Of a stretch of DNA of 32,386 bases, positions 32,333 to 32,386 are shown in pieces. The stretch is taken from the NCBI GenBank assembly GCA_014896305.1, contig JADBKQ010000021.1, positions 1 through 32,386 on the forward strand, in the 5' to 3' direction. The stretch comes from Limnochordaceae bacterium. Its GTDB lineage: Bacteria; Bacillota; Limnochordia; Limnochordales; DUMU01. The first letter of the stretch is position 1. Every line of letters starts with the position of its first letter. The notes beneath the pieces were generated by a model. It was not told the DNA's origin. It made no database searches and saw nothing but the letters and a program-made list of their open reading frames with translations. A program made the position numbers and the translations under genes.

Positions 32333-32386
32333 CTAGCTCTGCGAGGACTGTTAGGAGAGGGAGCGCCGGTATCGGCCAGCACGGTG

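Overview
The window looks like chromosomal DNA of a high-GC member of the Firmicutes (Bacillota). Many starts have strong AGGAGG-type ribosome binding sites, TTG and GTG starts are used, and the gene families fit. An orphan secretin with a signal peptide would suit one of the diderm or thermophilic high-GC lineages (Limnochordia or Symbiobacterium-like), but no rRNA or other marker is present and the placement is inference. No tRNA, rRNA or CRISPR array was seen.

Left part (1-10,900): the tail of a frameshifted AbrB-type antitoxin; a single very large gene (215-6583) joining a transglutaminase-like fold, DUF4011, an SF1 helicase, a Vsr/DUF559-like nuclease and DUF3320, which is a likely anti-mobile-element gene; a decayed antitoxin/PIN-toxin pair on the minus strand (6901-8139); a WYL regulator followed by its own terminator and a two-gene SRPBCC-VOC unit; and a scar where an IS1595 transposase start is joined to an IS256 transposase end.

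Middle part (10,902-15,329, minus strand): a charged hypothetical protein, an orphan secretin (frameshifted), a small Sec-exported protein and an ABC peptide-type exporter. The last three are closely spaced and the last two look translationally coupled. This could be an uncharacterised envelope or export locus.

Right part (15,700-32,386): a Gfo/Idh/MocA remnant facing a 2-hydroxyacid dehydrogenase; 1.8 kb of repeat-rich non-coding DNA; an operon azlC-azlD-livJ-livHM-livGF-uroD-like (19,344-28,046) in which both permeases and both ATPases of the branched-chain ABC importer are fused; more non-coding repeat DNA; and two family-1 extracellular sugar-binding proteins without permeases in the window.

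The most unusual feature is the repeat load from about 17,000 to 30,700. Degenerate minisatellites with periods of about 15-33 bp lie both between genes and in frame inside otherwise conserved proteins: the dehydrogenase N-terminus, AzlC N-terminus and tail, LivF helical domain and UroD-like N-terminus. Interspersed are two families of about 110-120 bp MITE-like elements, two copies each, with inverted ends and apparent target duplications (a 110-bp family with 5-bp duplications and an internal terminator; a 120-bp family at CTAG). A third paired element of about 350 bp is built from dyads spaced 35 bp apart. Several frameshifts and nonsense codons (at least five loci) mean that either gene decay is active here or the assembly carries indels.
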